Positions 1 to 7,638 of a stretch of DNA of 22,920 nucleotides are shown here, piece after piece; positions within the stretch are counted from its first letter, which is position 1, and every line of letters starts with the position of its first letter. A program made the position numbers and the translations under genes. The notes beneath the pieces are model-generated. The model saw nothing but the letters and a program-made list of their open reading frames with translations. It did no database searches and was not told the origin of the DNA. Source of the DNA: Thermoanaerobaculia bacterium (GTDB taxonomy: Bacteria; Acidobacteriota; Thermoanaerobaculia; Gp7-AA8); assembly GCA_023700825.1 (NCBI GenBank), contig JAMPYE010000007.1, positions 1 through 22,920 on the forward strand. Reading direction: 5' to 3'.

Positions 1-543
1 CGGGCGGAGTTCTCCCGCCTCTTCGACAAGTTCCGCATCGGCAAGACTCACTACACCTACACCGACCCGACGACGAAGAAAGAAGTCTCCGTTCCCGTCA
101 GAAGCTGCGTCACTTGCCATTCGGAAGCGGACTCGCCAGGACTGAAGGCGAGCGGAGCGCTGATGAACGGCATGCACGAGCTCACGAGCTCGGTGGCGCG
201 CGCAGAGAGAATCCTGCTGACCGCGCAGCGTGGCGGAGTCGAAGTTCGCGCGGCGCGAGCCGCCCTCGACCAGGCGGTCGACCGCGAAATCGAGCTGCAG
301 GTTCTCGTGCACACGTTCTCTCCCGAGAAGGCCTTTGCCGAGAAGCGGAAGGAAGGGCTCGCGAGCGCCGCGCAGGCGCTCGAAGCGGGCCAGGGCTCGA
401 TGAACGAGCTCCGCTTCCGGCGCCGGGGCCTCCTCGTCTCGCTCGTCCTCATCGCGATCGTTCTCGTCGCCCTCGCGCTGAAGATCAGGGACCTGTCACC
501 CGCGCCAAAGCACGGAGGAGACGGTGGACCAGGTAAAGACTGA
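1..543 (+). CDS. Cytochrome c-type haem protein, membrane-anchored, 3' end (partial)
   Basis: The reading frame is open from the first base of the window, so the 5' part lies outside it; the ATGs near 163 are internal. A haem c attachment motif CVTCH is encoded at 106-120, so the polypeptide carries at least one covalently bound haem and is exported. The tail after it is alpha-helical and charged, and ends in a hydrophobic segment (about 418-489, beginning LLVSLVLIAIVLVALAL) followed by a short polar end. This indicates a protein facing the periplasm and anchored by a C-terminal membrane helix. Multihaem cytochromes of the c3/NapC-like group often have such anchors, but only one motif is visible here, so haem count and redox partner are unknown. 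It runs convergently into the next gene with an 18-bp gap. Confidence 0.75.
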   Translation, partial: RAEFSRLFDKFRIGKTHYTYTDPTTKKEVSVPVRSCVTCHSEADSPGLKASGALMNGMHELTSSVARAERILLTAQRGGVEVRAARAALDQAVDREIELQVLVHTFSPEKAFAEKRKEGLASAAQALEAGQGSMNELRFRRRGLLVSLVLIAIVLVALALKIRDLSPAPKHGGDGGPGKD

Positions 544-561
544 TCGACCCGCCCTTCGGAC

Positions 562-2358
562 TCAGCGACGAACCTGCGAGGATCTCGAATCCTCGCCGCC
601 CGCGATGCGCTCGTAGACGAGCGTCATCTCGTCCTCGTGCAGGAGCCGGAAGAAGGGGGACGCCGCGTCACTCCCCAGCACGGGGATCCGGCACGCTCTC
701 TTTCTCACGAGAACGAACCGGGCGTCGATCTCGGCGAGGCGCCGATTCAGCTCCGCCGGGTCCGGGGCGGAGGTGAACCGGGAGAAGCGTGCGGGTCCGT
801 GGTGGTCCCCGACCATCTCTCCACGGAAGTGGTAGACGAGATCCTCGCCGCCGCAGACCCACGCGACATCGTCCGGCTCCGCCTTCGAGTTCAACAACGC
901 GATCGCTTCCCACTCCGGGACCTTCCGCAGCAACCATGCTTCCCTGCTCCGCGCGTCGACGGCCAGCGGGCCGTTTCGGTAGACCCGGCGCGCCGCGTAG
1001 AGCGGGCCTAACGCGAGTAACGCGAGCGCAAGGAGTGCGACCAGGCCACGACGCTCGATCCCGAGGCGTCGAAGGAGGTCGCGAAAGGCGATCGCGCTCG
1101 CCACGCAGGCGAGCGGAACGCAGGCCACCAGGAAGCGCGAGTCGCGAGGCAGAAATGTCCAGATGAGACCCCACACCGCGACGAGCAGGAAGATCTGCCG
1201 GGTCAGCCTGTCGCGCACCGCGTGGATCGCCAGGACCGGCACCAGCCCGACGAGGGCCGGCGAGAACGGCGGCTGATAACCCACGCGATCCCTCGCGAAG
1301 ACCAGGTCCCACGGGAGCCTCACGAACGCGACGAGGCGCTCCCCCGGTTCCATCGGAGCCGGCGCGATCACGTCCCAGATGGAATGTCCGAAAATTCGCG
1401 CCGCAAACGGAAAAAGCGGATTCCCGGTGAAGTAGACGATTCGGCCGTACCAGGGGGCGAGCGTGATCCCGGCAACGATCGCGAACAGGATCGCGTTGCG
1501 CAGCCTCGAGCTCGCGCTCTTCCGGACCAGAACCGCGAGGAAGAGGACCCCGGCCCAGAAGAGGCCCAGGTATTTCACGGAGCACGCGGAGCCTGCAAAG
1601 ACCGCCGACGCCGCCAGCCAGCCCGTCGCGTCGGTGCGCCGCCAGCGATCGAACGCGTAGAAGCCGGCGGTCACGAACATCGTCATGAGAGCCTCGACGT
1701 AGCCGTTCGTGGCGAGATGAACGACGATCGGCGCCGAGAGAAGGAGCGCCACCGTGACCCAGCCGGTCGACTCGTCGGCCTTCTCGCGGAACCATGCGAG
1801 CACGATGCATGCGCTGAGGAGCGTCGCGAGCAGCGAGAGCAGATGGGTCGACACGTCGCCGGCGAGCAGGAAGAGCGGGACGCGCAGCACCTCGTCGAGA
1901 TGTGGGAAGACCGGCGCGCGGAGATACTGGACGAACGGAAGGCTGCCCGAGCGCGCGAATTGCTCGACGGTCGGAAGGTGGTACAGCGTCTCGTCGAATT
2001 CCGACGGGGGTGAGAGCGCGAGGATAAACACGGGGACGATCACCGCGACCGCGACGAGAATCGAGATGATGTCGACGCGCGTCCATTTTGGGGAGAAGCC
2101 CGGATCGTCACGAAATGCGAGCGCTGCGCCGCACGCCGCCACCGCGAGCACCATCGACGCCGTTCGAGTCAGCAGGCCGGCCATTCCCAGCCCGAACAGC
2201 AGAAGTCCCAGCGTCGTGAGGCCGGTCGCGGATCGAACTGCGAACACCGTGAGGCCCGGCTCGCCGCGGAGCAGGCGGACGGCGGGCGCGCCGGCGCCGT
2301 AAGCGGCAACCACGAGAACGAGCAGACAGGCCAGGTGGACGAGGAGAAACAGGATCAT
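562..2358 (-). CDS. Integral-membrane GT-C glycosyltransferase (ArnT/PMT-like, GT39 superfamily)
   Basis: This 598-residue protein is mostly hydrophobic, with about ten or more predicted membrane helices and a soluble C-terminal domain of roughly 130 residues. After the second hydrophobic block an acidic motif, SEFDETLYHLP (D122-E123), sits in the first periplasmic loop. This is where GT-C enzymes of the ArnT/PMT group carry their catalytic aspartate/glutamate. Family members transfer a sugar from a polyprenyl-phosphate donor to lipid, protein or glycan on the outer face of the inner membrane. The acceptor cannot be told from sequence. The ATG at 2358 starts directly in a hydrophobic signal-anchor helix. 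It is divergent from the methyltransferase (60-bp gap to the start chosen there), and with the GT4 gene it makes a small envelope-glycan cluster. Confidence 0.8.
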   Translation of the reverse strand: MILFLLVHLACLLVLVVAAYGAGAPAVRLLRGEPGLTVFAVRSATGLTTLGLLLFGLGMAGLLTRTASMVLAVAACGAALAFRDDPGFSPKWTRVDIISILVAVAVIVPVFILALSPPSEFDETLYHLPTVEQFARSGSLPFVQYLRAPVFPHLDEVLRVPLFLLAGDVSTHLLSLLATLLSACIVLAWFREKADESTGWVTVALLLSAPIVVHLATNGYVEALMTMFVTAGFYAFDRWRRTDATGWLAASAVFAGSACSVKYLGLFWAGVLFLAVLVRKSASSRLRNAILFAIVAGITLAPWYGRIVYFTGNPLFPFAARIFGHSIWDVIAPAPMEPGERLVAFVRLPWDLVFARDRVGYQPPFSPALVGLVPVLAIHAVRDRLTRQIFLLVAVWGLIWTFLPRDSRFLVACVPLACVASAIAFRDLLRRLGIERRGLVALLALALLALGPLYAARRVYRNGPLAVDARSREAWLLRKVPEWEAIALLNSKAEPDDVAWVCGGEDLVYHFRGEMVGDHHGPARFSRFTSAPDPAELNRRLAEIDARFVLVRKRACRIPVLGSDAASPFFRLLHEDEMTLVYERIAGGEDSRSSQVRR

Positions 2359-2418
2359 TCAGTCGGCTCGGCTCCCGCGCGATCGCGCCGGCGAGAGCGA
2401 GCTGTCGCCGATGCTACG

Positions 2419-3093
2419 ATGCACCAGTTGATCGACGAATCTTACTTCGAACGGGAGACCTTTCAGCTTCATCCGGCGAAAGGGCACTACTTCGACTACG
2501 TCCTCCGGCTACTCCGGGCCGAGTCGATCGTGCCGCCGGCCCATCTCCTCGACATCGGCGCGGGCGTGGGGTTGTTCTCCGAAGCGGCAGAGGGGGCCGG
2601 CTACAGAGTCACTGGAGTCGAAGCGTCGAGTCACGCCGCCGCGCTAGCGCGGGCGCGGGTGCGCGGTCCGATCCTCTGTCACGACGCAAACTCGCGGCTC
2701 GATCTCCCGGAGCGATCGTTCGACGCCGTGACGATGCTCGACGTCATCGAGCATCTCCGTGACTTCACGACAACTCTCGGCGACGCGAGTCGCCTCCTGC
2801 GCACGGACGGCAAGCTGATCCTGATCACGCTGAACGCGCACAGCGTGCTGCGCCCGCTTCTCGGCCGGGACTGGTCCTGGTACCGCGACCCCACGCACGT
2901 CCACCTCTTTTCGGCACGTACCCTGCGAGCGGCGGTCCTCGGTGCGGGCTTCGGCAAGGTCCGGATCACGACGATCTTCAACTTTCACTCGGCCGGGGAA
3001 TCATCCCCTCCCTTCCGTCCGCTCCGCCGGCTCGGTCGGGTGCTCCGCTTTCCGTGGGTGGGCGACTCCCTGCTCGTCGTCGCCACGCGATGA
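2419..3093 (+). CDS. Class I SAM-dependent methyltransferase
   Basis: A 224-residue Rossmann-fold methyltransferase. SAM-binding motif I is LLDIGAGVG, followed by the acidic end of strand 2 (TGVEAS) and the post-I motif DAVTMLDVIEHL, all in canonical order and spacing. The signature RDPTHVHLFS later in the protein is common in Methyltransf_11/23-type enzymes that act on small molecules, sugars or lipids. An upstream start at 2335 is possible, but it would overlap the divergent glycosyltransferase and add a low-complexity arginine-rich leader, so the ATG at 2419 is preferred. The C-terminus (LLVVATR) is a typical last beta strand for the fold. Neighbouring glycosyltransferases suggest it methylates a glycan or lipid-linked intermediate, but that is context only. 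The 3' end overlaps the convergent GT4 gene by 93 bp. Confidence 0.85.
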   Translation: MHQLIDESYFERETFQLHPAKGHYFDYVLRLLRAESIVPPAHLLDIGAGVGLFSEAAEGAGYRVTGVEASSHAAALARARVRGPILCHDANSRLDLPERSFDAVTMLDVIEHLRDFTTTLGDASRLLRTDGKLILITLNAHSVLRPLLGRDWSWYRDPTHVHLFSARTLRAAVLGAGFGKVRITTIFNFHSAGESSPPFRPLRRLGRVLRFPWVGDSLLVVATR

Positions 3094-4236
3094 CCGCGTC
3101 GCGCTCGCCATCCGGCGGAGCCGGGTCTCGAACACGTCGGCCATCCGGCCGCGATCGAACTCGGCCGCCCTCCGCATCCCGTTTCGGCCGAGCCGCGCCC
3201 GCAGCTCGTCGTCCTCCAGGAGTCGCGTGATCGTTCGCGCGAGCGATTCGGGATCGGCGGCGCTCGCCAGCCCTTCGATTCCGTCGCGCACGAGCTCAGG
3301 CACGGCGTTGTCCTCCGAGTCGCAATAGACCACAGGAACACCGAGCGCCATCGCCTCGAGGGGAAAGATCCCGAAGCCTTCGCGAGACGACGGTTGCACC
3401 GCGATCCGTGCCGCACGGATTGCCTTCCACAGCTGCTTCGACTCCTCGACGTGTCCGCGGAATTCGACGTTCGCGCCGAGCCCGAGTGCCGACGCCATCC
3501 TCTCGAGCGACTCGCGCTCCGGCCCTTCTCCGTAGATTGCGACTCGAGCGGAGAGAGACGCGGGAAGCGCATGAAGGGCGGCGAGAAGAACATCGACACG
3601 CTTCTCGCGAATCAGACGGCCTGCGTAGACGATCGTCTTGCCACCGGCACTCTCCGCGTCCGCGAGCTCGCTGATCTGGGCGAGGTCGATGCCGCAAGCC
3701 ACGACGTCGACGCCGTCGCGGTGGAGGCGACGCTTCTCGAGCCGCTCGGCCGTCAGGCGACTCGTGGCGATCACCGCCGTACCAAGCTGCGCCGTGAGCC
3801 ACTCTCCCAATCGGTACGCCGGGGCCGTCCACCGGGACATGTACTTTCGCCAGTAAGGGCCCCAGAACTCGTACCAGGTGACGAGGAGTGGTTTCGCAGC
3901 CAGCATGCAGCGCAGCGCAAGCGCAGGAACGTGGATGTACGGGATGCTCGACGCCTCGACCACGTCGAACGGAGAAACGTCAACCTCGAAGACACGCCAG
4001 GCAAATCGGAACGCCTGGGCCCTGCTCCGCTTTCCGGAGCGGCTGTAGAGCCGTCCGAGCGGCCCGAACGAGAGCACGCACACGTTCGCGGGCAGCACGG
4101 ACGGCCCCTCGCCGAATCCGGCCAGCGTGACTTCATGCCCGCGCGCCCCGAGTGCCAACGCCAGGTCGTAGTTCCGCTTTTCGACGCCCCCGATGAAGTC
4201 GGGATAGAGGCGGTCGTTGACGAGGAGGATCTTCAT
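3001..4236 (-). CDS. GT4-family retaining glycosyltransferase (GT-B fold)
   Basis: A 411-residue GT-B enzyme. The N-terminus, MKILLVNDRLYPDFIGGVEK, has the first beta strand and the glycine-rich acceptor loop of GT4. The donor-binding half carries the YAGRLIREKRVD strand-loop and the family's E-x7-E motif, EGFGIFPLEAMALGVPVV, with E286 and E294. Such enzymes transfer a sugar from a nucleotide-sugar donor in the cytoplasm, often in lipopolysaccharide, exopolysaccharide or glycolipid synthesis. The frame extends upstream to 4374, but MKILLVN at 4236 matches the family start and removes an arginine-rich leader. The last 31 codons (EGRG end) are read antisense to the methyltransferase 3' end, and this tail looks unstructured. 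No clear Shine-Dalgarno sequence precedes the start. Confidence 0.88.
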   Translation of the reverse strand: MKILLVNDRLYPDFIGGVEKRNYDLALALGARGHEVTLAGFGEGPSVLPANVCVLSFGPLGRLYSRSGKRSRAQAFRFAWRVFEVDVSPFDVVEASSIPYIHVPALALRCMLAAKPLLVTWYEFWGPYWRKYMSRWTAPAYRLGEWLTAQLGTAVIATSRLTAERLEKRRLHRDGVDVVACGIDLAQISELADAESAGGKTIVYAGRLIREKRVDVLLAALHALPASLSARVAIYGEGPERESLERMASALGLGANVEFRGHVEESKQLWKAIRAARIAVQPSSREGFGIFPLEAMALGVPVVYCDSEDNAVPELVRDGIEGLASAADPESLARTITRLLEDDELRARLGRNGMRRAAEFDRGRMADVFETRLRRMASATRSSRGDDEQGVAHPRKAEHPTEPAERTEGRG

Positions 4237-4451
4237 CGAAACGACGAAGACTCTAGTCCATCGGCACACAGGCGGCAAACGGCCAAAGCGCGCGAGCGCG
4301 TGATGCAACCTCGGTCCCGCAGGGGAGAGCCGCGTTCTGCTCAGGCCCGCAAGACGGACGTCGCGACGCACCACTGGAACGGCGGCCCTCGCACTTCAAA
4401 CGCCTTCCGCCACCCGTTCTGGACGGCGCCAACCGAAAAGCGCATGATTTC

Positions 4452-5036
4452 ATGATGCGTTTCGAGCTCCTGACGGCCGAGGACTACGTGGAAGTGCCCT
4501 GGAAGAACGGGCGAGGAATGACGTCGGAGATTGCGCGAGAGCCTCGAACGGGCGAGGAATTCGACTGGCGAGTCAGCATGGCGGGCATCACCGAGGATGG
4601 GCCGTTCTCGAATTTCGCCGGATACAATCGCGTGATTGTCGCGCTCGACGGCGCCGGTTTTTCACTCGTTCATGCGGAGATCGACCGGAGCGTGCTGCTC
4701 GGGAGCCTCGAGCCGTACGAGTTCTCGGGCGACTGGGCGACCAACTGCCAGCTGCGCGGCGGGCCGGTGCGGGATTTCAACGTCATCACGGCACGGACTC
4801 GCGCCAGCGCCCGCGTCGAGGTCGCGATGGGGACGCGCCTCCACCACTTCGACTGCCGCGGCCGGGTGATCCTCGCCTACTGCGTCCGCGGCGCGCTCAT
4901 GGCCGAACCGACCACGCGCGTGCATGCGTTCGTGGTCGCCGGCGAGACACTGCGAGTCGATGGGGCGGACCACGTCGTCGTCTCGGGCGAGGACCAGGAG
5001 TCCGCGGCAATCCTCGTCGAGATCGGTCTCGGTTAG
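4452..5036 (+). CDS. HutD/Ves-family cupin protein
   Basis: A 194-residue bicupin-like protein. The N-terminal signature VPWKNGRGMTSEIA closely matches the HutD/Ves family (usually written PWKNGGG.T.EI), followed by DWRVSMAGITEDGPFSNFAGYNR, the second family block. Length fits the family. HutD has been linked to histidine utilisation as a possible regulator or metabolite sensor, but its biochemical role is not settled. No hut genes are visible here, so no pathway is assigned. Tandem ATGs at 4452 and 4455 are both possible starts. No Shine-Dalgarno sequence is evident, and an imperfect palindrome surrounds the start codon. The gene is convergent with the following minus-strand gene (76-bp gap). 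Confidence 0.85.
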   Translation: MMRFELLTAEDYVEVPWKNGRGMTSEIAREPRTGEEFDWRVSMAGITEDGPFSNFAGYNRVIVALDGAGFSLVHAEIDRSVLLGSLEPYEFSGDWATNCQLRGGPVRDFNVITARTRASARVEVAMGTRLHHFDCRGRVILAYCVRGALMAEPTTRVHAFVVAGETLRVDGADHVVVSGEDQESAAILVEIGLG

Positions 5037-5112
5037 GCGGTTCGAGGCGACGACCGCCACGGGTCCGCGTGCCGCGGAGGCGAGAGCGCCTCGATCACGA
5101 GGGGCGCCGACC

Positions 5113-5517
5113 TTACACCTCGTCCGACGCGACGATCCTCTCGTACCGCCTGACGACCTCGGCGCGGGCCTCCTTCGTCACATGGACGAGCGCGACGCCG
5201 CCGAAGGCCCGTTCGACGGCGCCTCCGGTCTCCTCGACGCGGCGCAGCAGATCCTCGTACGCGCCGCAGGCAGCGAGCGCCTTCGGCGCCGGCCAGGAGA
5301 AGATCTCGAACGGGGACTGCTCGACGATTCCGACGAAACGCGAGACGCCGCCATCTCCCGGCTCGAGCATGACGACGTCACCCAGGCGCGCCGCGGTCTG
5401 ACTGGCGGTCGGCGTCGCGAGCAGCCGAGCGCGCCCGTCGGTGAGGAGCTCGCACGGCACGGCTTCGCAGACTCCGTCGTCGAAGAGGATTCTGATGGGT
5501 GGCTCGTGGTCGGGCAT
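5113..5517 (-). CDS. Uncharacterised 134-residue protein
   Basis: I do not recognise this family with confidence. The protein is soluble, with no signal peptide and no membrane segment. The N-terminal half reads as beta strands (IRILFDDGVCEAVPCELL, then RARLLATP, LGDVVMLEPG, FVGIVEQSPFEIF), resembling a small beta-barrel or SH3-like domain. The C-terminal half is helical (YEDLLRRVEETGGAVERAF) and ends in an acidic tail. The organisation is loosely like short bacterial proteins that carry a DUF4265-type domain, but this is only an impression. The ATG at 5517 gives a plausible start, MPDHEPPIR. It is divergent from the SIR2 gene with a 58-bp gap, so the two may share a promoter region. Codon use is like that of its neighbours and supports a real gene. 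Confidence 0.6.
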   Translation of the reverse strand: MPDHEPPIRILFDDGVCEAVPCELLTDGRARLLATPTASQTAARLGDVVMLEPGDGGVSRFVGIVEQSPFEIFSWPAPKALAACGAYEDLLRRVEETGGAVERAFGGVALVHVTKEARAEVVRRYERIVASDEV

Positions 5518-5575
5518 CTTTGGTGCGCCTCGCTGGCTGCGCGCGATTCTATCAACGCCGCGCTATCCTTTTCGC

Positions 5576-6397
5576 GTGACGCTGCTCGATGCAACGGGAC
5601 TTGCGGGGAAGGTCGCGGCGCTCGACCGGGGCCACCTGGTCGTGCTCACCGGCGCGGGCGTGAGCGCGGCAAGCGGACTTCCCCTCTTTCGCGGTCCCGA
5701 TCCCGACGCGATCTGGGCGCGCGACGTCACCGAGATGGGGACGATCGCAGCGTTCGAACGCGATCCGGTGACGTGGTGGCGCTGGTTCATCGCGCGCTTC
5801 GGGGGCTTGCGCGACGCGCGACCGAACGCGGCGCACGCGGCCATCGCGGAGCTCGAGCGCTGGCAGCTCTCGCGAGGCGGGCGCTTCACGCTGATCACGC
5901 AAAACGTCGACACGCTGCACGAAGCCGCGGGCTCGCCGTCGCCGGTCAAGGTGCACGGCACGATCTCGCGCTTCCGCTGCAGCCGGTGGGGCTGCGCGCA
6001 CGGCGCCCCCTCCGGATCCTTGCCACTCGAGGCCTTCGACGCGCTCGGATGGTTCGACGAGCCGCGGAAAGAGACACTCCCGCGCTGCCCGTCGTGCCGT
6101 GCTCTGGTCCGCGCGCACGTGCTGCTGTTCGACGAGTACTACACGGGCCACGACGACTACGAGTTCGCCCGAGCGAGCGAAGCGCTTGGGACGATGAGCC
6201 TGCTTCTGCTCGTCGGCACCTCGCTCTCCGTCGGGATCACCGACGTCGCGGTTCGCAGCGCAGCGGGTCGCAGAATCCCGGCACTCCGCATCGACCCTCG
6301 CGCCGAGCAGAACGGCCACACGATGCTGGTCAGGGGCGCCGCGGAGCAGATCCTGCCCGGGCTGCTGAGCGCGCTCGCTCCAGCGGTGAAGCGCTAG
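5576..6397 (+). CDS. SIR2-family NAD-dependent protein deacylase
   Basis: A 273-residue sirtuin with the family motifs in order: the NAD-binding GAGVSAASGLPLFRG (G26-A27-G28), TQNVDTLH (Q109-N110-D112), the catalytic histidine in KVHG (H127), a four-cysteine zinc site (C135, C140, C171, C174) and the GTS motif in LLLVGTSLSV. Sirtuins remove acetyl or other acyl groups from lysines using NAD+, yielding nicotinamide and O-acyl-ADP-ribose, in the cytoplasm. The residue usually written D or T in the GIPxFRG segment is leucine here (GLPLFRG), which might affect acyl preference. The GTG at 5576 is chosen because VTLLDATGLAGKVAAL begins the first family helix; the frame is open upstream to 5441, but that part overlaps the divergent gene. 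No link to the downstream sugar operon is evident. Confidence 0.88.
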   Translation: MTLLDATGLAGKVAALDRGHLVVLTGAGVSAASGLPLFRGPDPDAIWARDVTEMGTIAAFERDPVTWWRWFIARFGGLRDARPNAAHAAIAELERWQLSRGGRFTLITQNVDTLHEAAGSPSPVKVHGTISRFRCSRWGCAHGAPSGSLPLEAFDALGWFDEPRKETLPRCPSCRALVRAHVLLFDEYYTGHDDYEFARASEALGTMSLLLLVGTSLSVGITDVAVRSAAGRRIPALRIDPRAEQNGHTMLVRGAAEQILPGLLSALAPAVKR

Positions 6398-6505
6398 CGC
6401 GCGGGCATCCGCCTATTGCTCCCGCCGTTCCGCTGCGTCGCGCGCAAGTCGGGGACGGACGATTTCACGCTCCATACGGGCAACATCGGAAAGTCGAAAT
6501 TCCCG

Positions 6506-6534
6506 TTGACACGGAGAATCACCGAGCATACGCT
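6506..6534 (+). promoter_or_regulatory. Predicted sigma70-type promoter of the sugar operon
   Basis: A consensus -35 hexamer TTGACA lies at 6506-6511. With a 17-bp spacer, a weak -10 candidate TACGCT lies at 6529-6534. This would start transcription near 6541, inside the LacI-type operator pair, about 24 nt before the lacI start codon. The perfect -35 in such GC-rich DNA and the optimal spacing support the call; the poor -10 lowers confidence. Confidence 0.5.
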
Positions 6535-6548
6535 GAAACCGTTTTCAG
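6533..6548. promoter_or_regulatory. LacI-family operator, proximal site O1
   Basis: CTGAAACCGTTTTCAG is a 16-bp inverted repeat with one mismatched pair. It has the core TGAAAnCGnTTTCA form that LacI/GalR regulators recognise. It overlaps the end of the predicted -10 and the likely transcription start, a position suited to repression. The adjoining gene encodes a LacI-family protein, so autoregulation is the simplest reading. Confidence 0.65.
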
Positions 6549-6559
6549 AAACCGGTTTC
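6548..6559. promoter_or_regulatory. LacI-family operator, distal site O2
   Basis: GAAACCGGTTTC is a perfect 12-bp palindrome with the central CG step typical of LacI-family operators. It shares one base with the preceding imperfect operator. Their centres are about 13 bp apart, roughly one and a quarter helical turns. It ends five bases before the lacI ATG, so it would also be part of the mRNA leader. Confidence 0.65.
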
Positions 6560-6564
6560 ATTCA

Positions 6565-7638
6565 ATGAAATCAAAAAGGAGAGCTCCCGGGCCCCTTCGA
6601 TCGGCGACGATCCGCGACGTCGCTGCGCGCGCCGGCGTCTCCGTCGCCACCATCTCCCGCGTCTTCAACGACACCGCACCCGTGCGCGAGGAAGTGCGCA
6701 AGAAGGTGCTCGCCGTGGCGCGCACGATGAGCTACGTGCCCCATGCCGCGGCCCGCAGCCTCTCGATCCGCAGCACCGCGACGATCGGTGTCGTCCTTCC
6801 CGATCTTCACGGCGAGTTCTTCTCCGAGGTGATCCGCGGCATCGACCTCGCGGCGCGCCAGTCGGGCTTCCACATCCTCGTCTCCGGCTCGCACGCGGAC
6901 CGCGGCGAGATGCGCGCGGTGCTCGCCGCCCTGCGCGGAAGGGTCGACGGGCTGATCGTGATGTCGCCCGATCTCGAGCCCGGGACTCTCGTGGCCGACC
7001 TCCCGCACGGCATCCCGATCGCCGTGCTCAACTCCGAGGTCGAGGGGCGGCCCTCGATCACGATCGACAACTACGGCGGAGCCCGCGACGTGGTCAAGCA
7101 CCTCGTCGCGCTCGGACATCGCCGCATCGCGTTCGTCGGCGGCCCGCCGCTCAACGTCGACGCGGGCGAGCGCCGGCGCGGCTATCGCGCAGGAGTCCGC
7201 GCCGCGAGGCTGGAGAAGGTCGAGCTTGACGGTCGCTTCACTGAGAAATCGGGATATGAGGCAGCACGCACGTTCCTCGCGCGGTCACCTCGGGCCACCG
7301 CGCTCTTCACGGCGAACGACGCGATGGCGATCGGCGCCCTCAGCGCGCTGCGCGAGGCGGGCGTCGACGTTCCGCGCGACGTCGCGCTCGTCGGTTTCGA
7401 CGACGTGCCGATCGCCAGGTACCTCGCCCCGCCGCTCACCACCGTCGCGGTCCCGATCGCCGAGCTCGGCAGCGCCGCCTTCGATGTGCTTCACACCATG
7501 ATCCGGGGCGACGTCGCGCCCGAAAACCGAGAACTCAAAACAGTCCTGGTCGTGCGCGAGTCCTGCGGTTCCGTCCGTGTCGGACGGAACGCAACCGCGA
7601 AAGGCCGGGACCAAGCAACCAGGAGGGAAGCACCATGA
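6565..7638 (+). CDS. LacI/GalR-family transcriptional regulator
   Basis: A 357-residue regulator. The N-terminal helix-turn-helix and hinge are canonical: TIRDVAARAGVSVATISRVFN, then YVPHAAARSLSIRSTATIGVV. The rest is a periplasmic-binding-protein-like effector domain, with HRRIAFVGG, ALFTANDAMAIGAL and DVALVGFDDVPIARYLAPPLTTV all diagnostic. It should bind operators as a dimer and be released or recruited by a sugar effector. The frame is open far upstream (to 4924), but the ATG at 6565 gives the correct family N-terminus and follows the promoter and operators directly. No Shine-Dalgarno sequence precedes it. The stop overlaps the receptor start by 4 bp (ATGA), so repressor and receptor are probably cotranscribed. 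The effector is likely a breakdown product of the glucan handled downstream. Confidence 0.93.
   Translation: MKSKRRAPGPLRSATIRDVAARAGVSVATISRVFNDTAPVREEVRKKVLAVARTMSYVPHAAARSLSIRSTATIGVVLPDLHGEFFSEVIRGIDLAARQSGFHILVSGSHADRGEMRAVLAALRGRVDGLIVMSPDLEPGTLVADLPHGIPIAVLNSEVEGRPSITIDNYGGARDVVKHLVALGHRRIAFVGGPPLNVDAGERRRGYRAGVRAARLEKVELDGRFTEKSGYEAARTFLARSPRATALFTANDAMAIGALSALREAGVDVPRDVALVGFDDVPIARYLAPPLTTVAVPIAELGSAAFDVLHTMIRGDVAPENRELKTVLVVRESCGSVRVGRNATAKGRDQATRREAP
7621..7626 (+). promoter_or_regulatory. Strong ribosome-binding site of the TonB-dependent receptor
   Basis: A full consensus AGGAGG inside the last codons of lacI sits 8 nt before the ATG at 7635. It fixes the receptor start and suggests much stronger translation of the receptor than of the repressor, whose own start has no Shine-Dalgarno sequence. 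Confidence 0.75.

Noticed and set aside
4452..5036. Histidine-utilisation operon
   Set aside because: Only the HutD/Ves-like gene is present; no hutH, hutU, hutI or hutG is visible, so the pathway is not supported.
4924..6564. Upstream extension of the LacI frame by about 550 codons
   Set aside because: The extension overlaps the HutD, hypothetical and SIR2 genes and is arginine-rich noise. The helix-turn-helix begins right after the ATG at 6565, which follows promoter and operators.
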